A stretch of 31,822 bases of DNA from a virus: the IMG/VR virus record IMGVR_UViG_3300025083_000133, positions 1 through 31,822 of that record; one strand, written 5' to 3'. The notes below the pieces were generated by a model. That model was not told the origin of the DNA, searched no databases, and saw only the letters and a list, made by a program, of their open reading frames with translations. Made by a program: the position numbers and the translations under genes. Of the stretch, positions 29,951 to 31,822 are shown piece after piece (within the stretch, counting starts at the first letter, position 1; every line of letters begins with the position of its first letter).

Positions 29951-29982
29951 TGCCTGTTGCCAGGCACGCGCACCAGGTGCGC
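29951..29982. other. Two adjacent hairpins downstream of 60-aa gene
   Basis: TGCCTG-TTGC-CAGGCA (29951-29966) and GCGCACC-A-GGTGCGC (29968-29982) are perfect inverted repeats directly next to the terminator-like stem at 29990. The second, with almost no loop, is better read as a protein-binding palindrome or cruciform than an RNA hairpin. Confidence 0.55.
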
Positions 29983-29989
29983 AAAAGGT

Positions 29990-30009
29990 AAGGGCCCCGA
30001 AGGGCCCTT
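29990..30009 (-). terminator. Strong hairpin, probable terminator of 60-aa gene
   Basis: AAGGGCCC (29990-29997) and GGGCCCTT (30002-30009) form a perfect 8-bp stem; on the minus strand the loop is TTCG, an exceptionally stable tetraloop. It is followed leftward by ACCTTTTGCG, a short T-run. It lies 5 bp after the stop of the 60-aa gene. Confidence 0.7.
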
Positions 30010-30013
30010 GGTT

Positions 30014-30196
30014 TTAATCGTCCATCGCGTAGCTGATTGAGCTTTGCAGATTTCGCAGCGACTCTTGGTGGAGTCGCTCCCACTTGCGCCGGATCGCGCT
30101 GTCCTCTGGAAGTTTCGAGATAGTGTCCTCGATGTCGCTGATCTCGACCACTGTCTCAATCATCATGCGGCGGTGTGTGTTGTATCCTAGTTTCAT
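30014..30196 (-). CDS. Small hypothetical protein (60 aa)
   Basis: ATG 30196 with AGGAG 6 nt upstream. A helical charged protein (IETVVEISDIEDTISKLPED, then RRKWERLHQESLRNLQSSI). The gene has its own upstream element and a terminator hairpin directly after its stop, so it is a single-gene unit. No family is recognised. Confidence 0.72.
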   Translation of the reverse strand: MKLGYNTHRRMMIETVVEISDIEDTISKLPEDSAIRRKWERLHQESLRNLQSSISYAMDD

Positions 30197-30237
30197 ATTA
30201 AGCTCCTATTAAAATAGGCGACATTGCCTATGAGATT

Positions 30238-30280
30238 AGATTATCAAGTAAACAACAGGCCGTCAACAACTAAATCACAA
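30238..30280 (-). promoter_or_regulatory. Candidate promoter of 60-aa gene with conserved 19-bp element
   Basis: On the minus strand TTGTGATTTAGTTGTTGAC (30280-30262) ends in the -35 box TTGACG; 17 nt later comes TAATCT (30243-30238), a weak -10. The identical 19-bp element occurs at 31763-31781 in front of the 100-aa gene. That exact duplication is the main support. Confidence 0.5.
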
Positions 30281-30286
30281 GTAGAT

Positions 30287-30333
30287 CCTGCGACCTTGCG
30301 ACCCCACAAAAAACCCTGCGGCCTTGCGGCTGC
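30287..30333 (+). repeat. GC-rich repeat cluster 3, partly forming a terminator
   Basis: Units CCTGCGACCTTGCGACC (30287-30303) and CCCTGCGGCCTTGCGGCTGC (30314-30333) match the repeats at 29.0 and 29.9 kb. The second unit folds into the terminator of the 107-aa gene. Confidence 0.75.
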
Positions 30334-30339
30334 AGGGTT
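30306..30339 (-). terminator. Rho-independent terminator of 107-aa gene
   Basis: AACCCTGC (30312-30319) and GCAGGGTT (30332-30339) form an 8-bp stem extended by the repeat core (GGCC/GGCT around TTGC). On the minus strand the stem runs straight into a T-run (six T, counting the two that pair). It lies about 40 bp after the stop of the 107-aa gene. Confidence 0.8.
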
Positions 30340-30381
30340 CAAGGAGCTTGGCGCAATATACCCTGCGCCTGGGTGTTCTTA

Positions 30382-30705
30382 TCAGAACTGACCGAAGTCG
30401 ATCCCTTTCGTTATGACCTTAGATCCATTCCGAATTGTACCTTGTGACATGTCCACAACGTAATGTCCGTTGTCCCATTCTTCTTTGTGAGTGGTTACGC
30501 CCAGCGATAAGCCCCCATCTATCTCGATGTGATAAGCTCCGATCAATCGAGCCATGGCATAAAAGCTATCGGTCTTTCGCATGTTAGGCGCTGCCTTGGT
30601 TACTACATCGATCACTTGCTCGGGTGATCCTCCCCAGTGTAAGTACGCATAGCAAGGTGCGCTGCTGTCTTTGTCTTTCACTTCTATTGTTGCTCTGTTT
30701 CCCAT
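30382..30705 (-). CDS. Hypothetical protein (107 aa)
   Basis: ATG 30705 is preceded by AGGAAGAGAGA, a usable ribosome site. The protein has N-terminal strands (NRATIEVKDKD), CYAYLHWGGSPEQVIDVV, a helix around FYAMARLIGAYHIEI, and a beta-rich end. It looks like a compact alpha/beta domain with YLHWGG as a likely conserved core. I have seen similar short proteins in phages, without a function. It is flanked by a terminator on each side, so it is an independent unit. Confidence 0.72.
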   Translation of the reverse strand: MGNRATIEVKDKDSSAPCYAYLHWGGSPEQVIDVVTKAAPNMRKTDSFYAMARLIGAYHIEIDGGLSLGVTTHKEEWDNGHYVVDMSQGTIRNGSKVITKGIDFGQF

Positions 30706-30725
30706 TGTGTTCTCTCTTCCTGGTT

Positions 30726-30769
30726 AAAAGCCCAGGCGGCGTAGCCGTCATATAGCGTAGCGCCTGGGC
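30726..30769 (-). terminator. Terminator after 28-aa/90-aa gene pair
   Basis: GCCCAGGCG (30730-30738) and CGCCTGGGC (30761-30769) form a perfect 9-bp stem with a 22-nt loop; on the minus strand it is followed by TTTTAACC. It lies 10 bp beyond the stop of the 28-aa gene. Confidence 0.75.
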
Positions 30770-30778
30770 GTGTTGATG

Positions 30779-30865
30779 TTATACCCATCCCATGATCATG
30801 GGACCGAATAGGGCCAGTGAAATCACCAGCCCCATTGCAAACCCTGTTACGATATCACGAAGCAT
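30779..30865 (-). CDS. Putative 28-aa single-span membrane peptide
   Basis: ATG 30865 lies inside the 3' end of the 90-aa gene (11-nt overlap), with GGAAG close upstream. The peptide starts MLRDIVTG and continues FAMGLVISLALFGPMIMGWV, a clean single membrane span with a basic/acidic N-terminal cap. A terminator stem follows. It could be a small phage membrane protein, for example holin-like; function is speculation and the ribosome site spacing is short. Confidence 0.5.
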   Translation of the reverse strand: MLRDIVTGFAMGLVISLALFGPMIMGWV

Positions 30866-31127
30866 ATTCTTCCAACCATCCCGTGTCGGCTAGTACCAAG
30901 TGACCGTGGTTCAAGATATCTCGAGCGTAGGTGTCACCAAGCTCAAACTGACCATCATGCATCATGGGTGATGTTGCAGCGACAAACCATCGAGCGTATG
31001 GATCTTTACGTTCAGCGTCCGAATGCTTGTATGTTTTTAGTACGCGCCATTCCCAACCCTGGCTGTTCTTGTATATCGCGTATGGTTTCTCTTGTGGTCT
31101 TGATTTACCGAATGATGTTCTAGGCAT
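30855..31127 (-). CDS. Hypothetical protein (90 aa)
   Basis: ATG 31127 with AGGAG 8 nt upstream. A basic N-terminus (PRTSFGKSRPQEKPYAIYKN) leads to an aromatic-rich domain (WEWRVLKTYK, DPYARWFVAATSPMM, YARDILNHGHLVLAD). It may be a small beta-barrel-like domain. No family is recognised. It has its own promoter whose spacer is an inverted repeat, suggesting it is regulated. Confidence 0.72.
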   Translation of the reverse strand: MPRTSFGKSRPQEKPYAIYKNSQGWEWRVLKTYKHSDAERKDPYARWFVAATSPMMHDGQFELGDTYARDILNHGHLVLADTGWLEEYAS

Positions 31128-31155
31128 ATTGTTTACTCCTTGTTAATGTGGTTTG

Positions 31156-31184
31156 AGTGTACCCCACCTGTTGATGGGGTACAA
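31156..31184 (-). promoter_or_regulatory. Candidate promoter of 90-aa gene with inverted repeat in spacer
   Basis: On the minus strand there is TTGTAC (31184-31179), a 17-nt spacer and TACACT (31161-31156). The inverted repeat GTACCCCA/TGGGGTAC (31159-31166 and 31175-31182) spans from the -35 to the -10 box, so a protein bound there would block polymerase. The leader matches that at 29.84 kb. Confidence 0.5.
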
Positions 31185-31189
31185 GTGTT

Positions 31190-31336
31190 TTATGCAAGTT
31201 TGTCAAACTCTTCTATTAGCTGGTCGTACATCTTAGCTGCCTCGTCGCGACGATCTGCCATCAGCATCATCATCATGAACTCGAGTTTAAACTTTAGTTT
31301 GTTTCCTAGTGTTGTTTCTTTTTCTTTAGTTTCCAT
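31190..31336 (-). CDS. Small helical hypothetical protein (48 aa)
   Basis: ATG 31336 with AGGAG 8 nt upstream and TAA at 31190. The product has a charged N-terminus (METKEKETTLGNKLKFK) and then a Met-rich helix (EFMMMMLMADRRDEAAKMY) ending in an acidic helix. The strong ribosome site and its placement between two hairpins support a real gene. No family is recognised. Confidence 0.65.
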   Translation of the reverse strand: METKEKETTLGNKLKFKLEFMMMMLMADRRDEAAKMYDQLIEEFDKLA

Positions 31337-31360
31337 TGTATTTGCTCCTTGTTGAATGGT

Positions 31361-31377
31361 GGGGGGCAATGCCCCCC
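31361..31377 (-). other. GC hairpin between 100-aa and 48-aa genes
   Basis: GGGGGGC-AAT-GCCCCCC is a perfect 7-bp stem with a 3-nt loop, 7 bp after the stop of the 100-aa gene. No T-run follows on the minus strand, so it is more likely an mRNA-stabilising or attenuating hairpin than a full terminator. Confidence 0.55.
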
Positions 31378-31384
31378 TTGTTGA

Positions 31385-31687
31385 TTAGTCGTTCCAAGTG
31401 AATGTTTCAGGTGCTTTGCCTGATCGCTTGATCTGATTGAATGCGTCAAGGCCATGGGCTTTGATGTACATATCGCGGGTGGGTGCAAGCTCCCGTGGTT
31501 TACCTACTACCATACGAGCCAAGCCCAGTGTGATAGCTGCATCGCGTAGCTCAGTCTGACGATCTGATAGCTCCTTGCGTAACTCTTCCAAGATTGCGAT
31601 CTGTTCTCTGACATCATCAGCTGTAGAGTTTGTGAGTGCATTCTTGAACGTGGTGCTTGCTCTTCTTAATGTTGTTACGTTTGACAT
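31385..31687 (-). CDS. Small hypothetical protein (100 aa)
   Basis: ATG 31687 with AGGAGC 8-9 nt upstream. Residues 10-55 are helical and coiled-coil-like (DDVREQIAILEELRKELSDR), and the C-terminal part is basic (YIKAHGLDAFNQIKRSGKAP). No membrane segment or recognised domain. It is the first gene after the elaborate promoter at 31.73-31.79 kb, which may also drive the 48-aa gene. Confidence 0.72.
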   Translation of the reverse strand: MSNVTTLRRASTTFKNALTNSTADDVREQIAILEELRKELSDRQTELRDAAITLGLARMVVGKPRELAPTRDMYIKAHGLDAFNQIKRSGKAPETFTWND

Positions 31688-31728
31688 TTTGTTTTGCTCC
31701 TAATTAAAATGGTCTGCGTTATTGCTTT

Positions 31729-31790
31729 CCATAACAGAGTTATGGGGTCTGCGTTATGGAATGTCAACAACTAAATCACAACTAAATCAC
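31729..31790 (-). promoter_or_regulatory. Promoter/operator region of 100-aa gene
   Basis: On the minus strand there is TTGACA (31767-31762), a 17-nt spacer and CATAAC (31744-31739). The perfect inverted repeat CCATAAC-AGA-GTTATGG (31729-31745) covers the -10 box and start, and a further GTTATGG lies at 31753-31759. GGTCTGCGTTAT occurs at 31711-31722 and 31746-31757. Two tandem copies of AACTAAATCAC (31769-31779 and 31780-31790) lie just upstream of the -35. The rest, to the window end, is AT-rich with no gene seen. Confidence 0.6.
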
Positions 31791-31822
31791 AAATAATGCA
31801 TCTTTTTTAAATTAATTTGACC

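Noticed and set aside
29840-30159. 109-codon leftward frame across the repeat cluster
   Set aside because: It overlaps the well-supported 60-aa gene and reads through repeats and hairpins; the composition is Arg/Ser/Thr-rich with no ribosome site.
28947-30339. CRISPR array
   Set aside because: The repeats are short, irregularly spaced, partly coding, and there are no uniform spacers or cas genes.
1-31822. tRNA or rRNA genes
   Set aside because: No cloverleaf-like or rRNA-like stretch was noticed in the gaps; a tRNA scan would be decisive and could not be run.

Overview
The window is a stretch of a tailed bacteriophage genome, or of a provirus. Almost every base is coding, genes overlap by 1-17 nt in ATGA/TAATG junctions, AGGAG-type ribosome sites are strong, and no rRNA, tRNA or cellular housekeeping gene was seen. 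Gene content (family A DNA polymerase, archaeo-eukaryotic-type primase, large internal virion proteins, and a tail-fibre domain common in marine phage sequences) suggests a short-tailed phage of an aquatic, probably alphaproteobacterial, host. The host is an inference from family resemblance; the sequence does not prove it.

Layout. (1) 1-12.6 kb, rightward: virion genes. These are the C-terminal end of a tail fibre (cut by the window edge), three small proteins, a 704-aa tail protein, small coupled genes, a Gly-rich protein, and three large proteins of 701, 434 and 1391 aa that are probably internal or ejection proteins. (2) 20.5-12.6 kb, leftward: one replication operon. Its order is 2OG-Fe(II) oxygenase, coiled-coil protein, 73-aa protein, SSB-like protein, TOTE-type primase, AlpA-like HTH protein, UvrD-like helicase, 110-aa protein, DNA polymerase A and a 69-aa protein. 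It runs tail to tail into the virion operon with overlapping stop codons. (3) 20.54-22.6 kb, rightward: SNF2-type helicase and two small genes. It is separated from the replication operon by two predicted promoters whose -10 boxes lie 2 bp apart. (4) 27.7-22.7 kb, leftward: a compact operon with one clear promoter and one clear terminator. It encodes a C5 cytosine methyltransferase, an Api92-like protein, a DnaJ-type zinc-finger protein, a cupin and several small DNA-binding proteins (winged helix, HTH, OB-like plus HTH, ribbon-helix-helix). (5) 27.7-28.14 kb: a non-coding control region with eight GTAAAC/GTTTAC hexamers and several perfect palindromes. (6) 28.1-29.1 kb, rightward: terminase small subunit and a PD-(D/E)XK nuclease. 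(7) 31.8-29.1 kb, leftward: short unrecognised genes, each with its own promoter and/or hairpin, interspersed with a GC-rich repeat family.

Most notable: the methyltransferase gene fully contains a second, +1-shifted 350-codon open frame with its own Shine-Dalgarno sequence and a periodic W(A/P)TP motif. This looks like a genuine overprinted gene pair. Other points worth checking are the interlocked divergent promoters, the repeat family that forms both a protein tail and a terminator, SSB-like C-terminal tips on two replication proteins, an NRFGD motif at both ends of the 1391-aa virion protein, and four small genes of 22-57 codons identified from ribosome sites and gene coupling.
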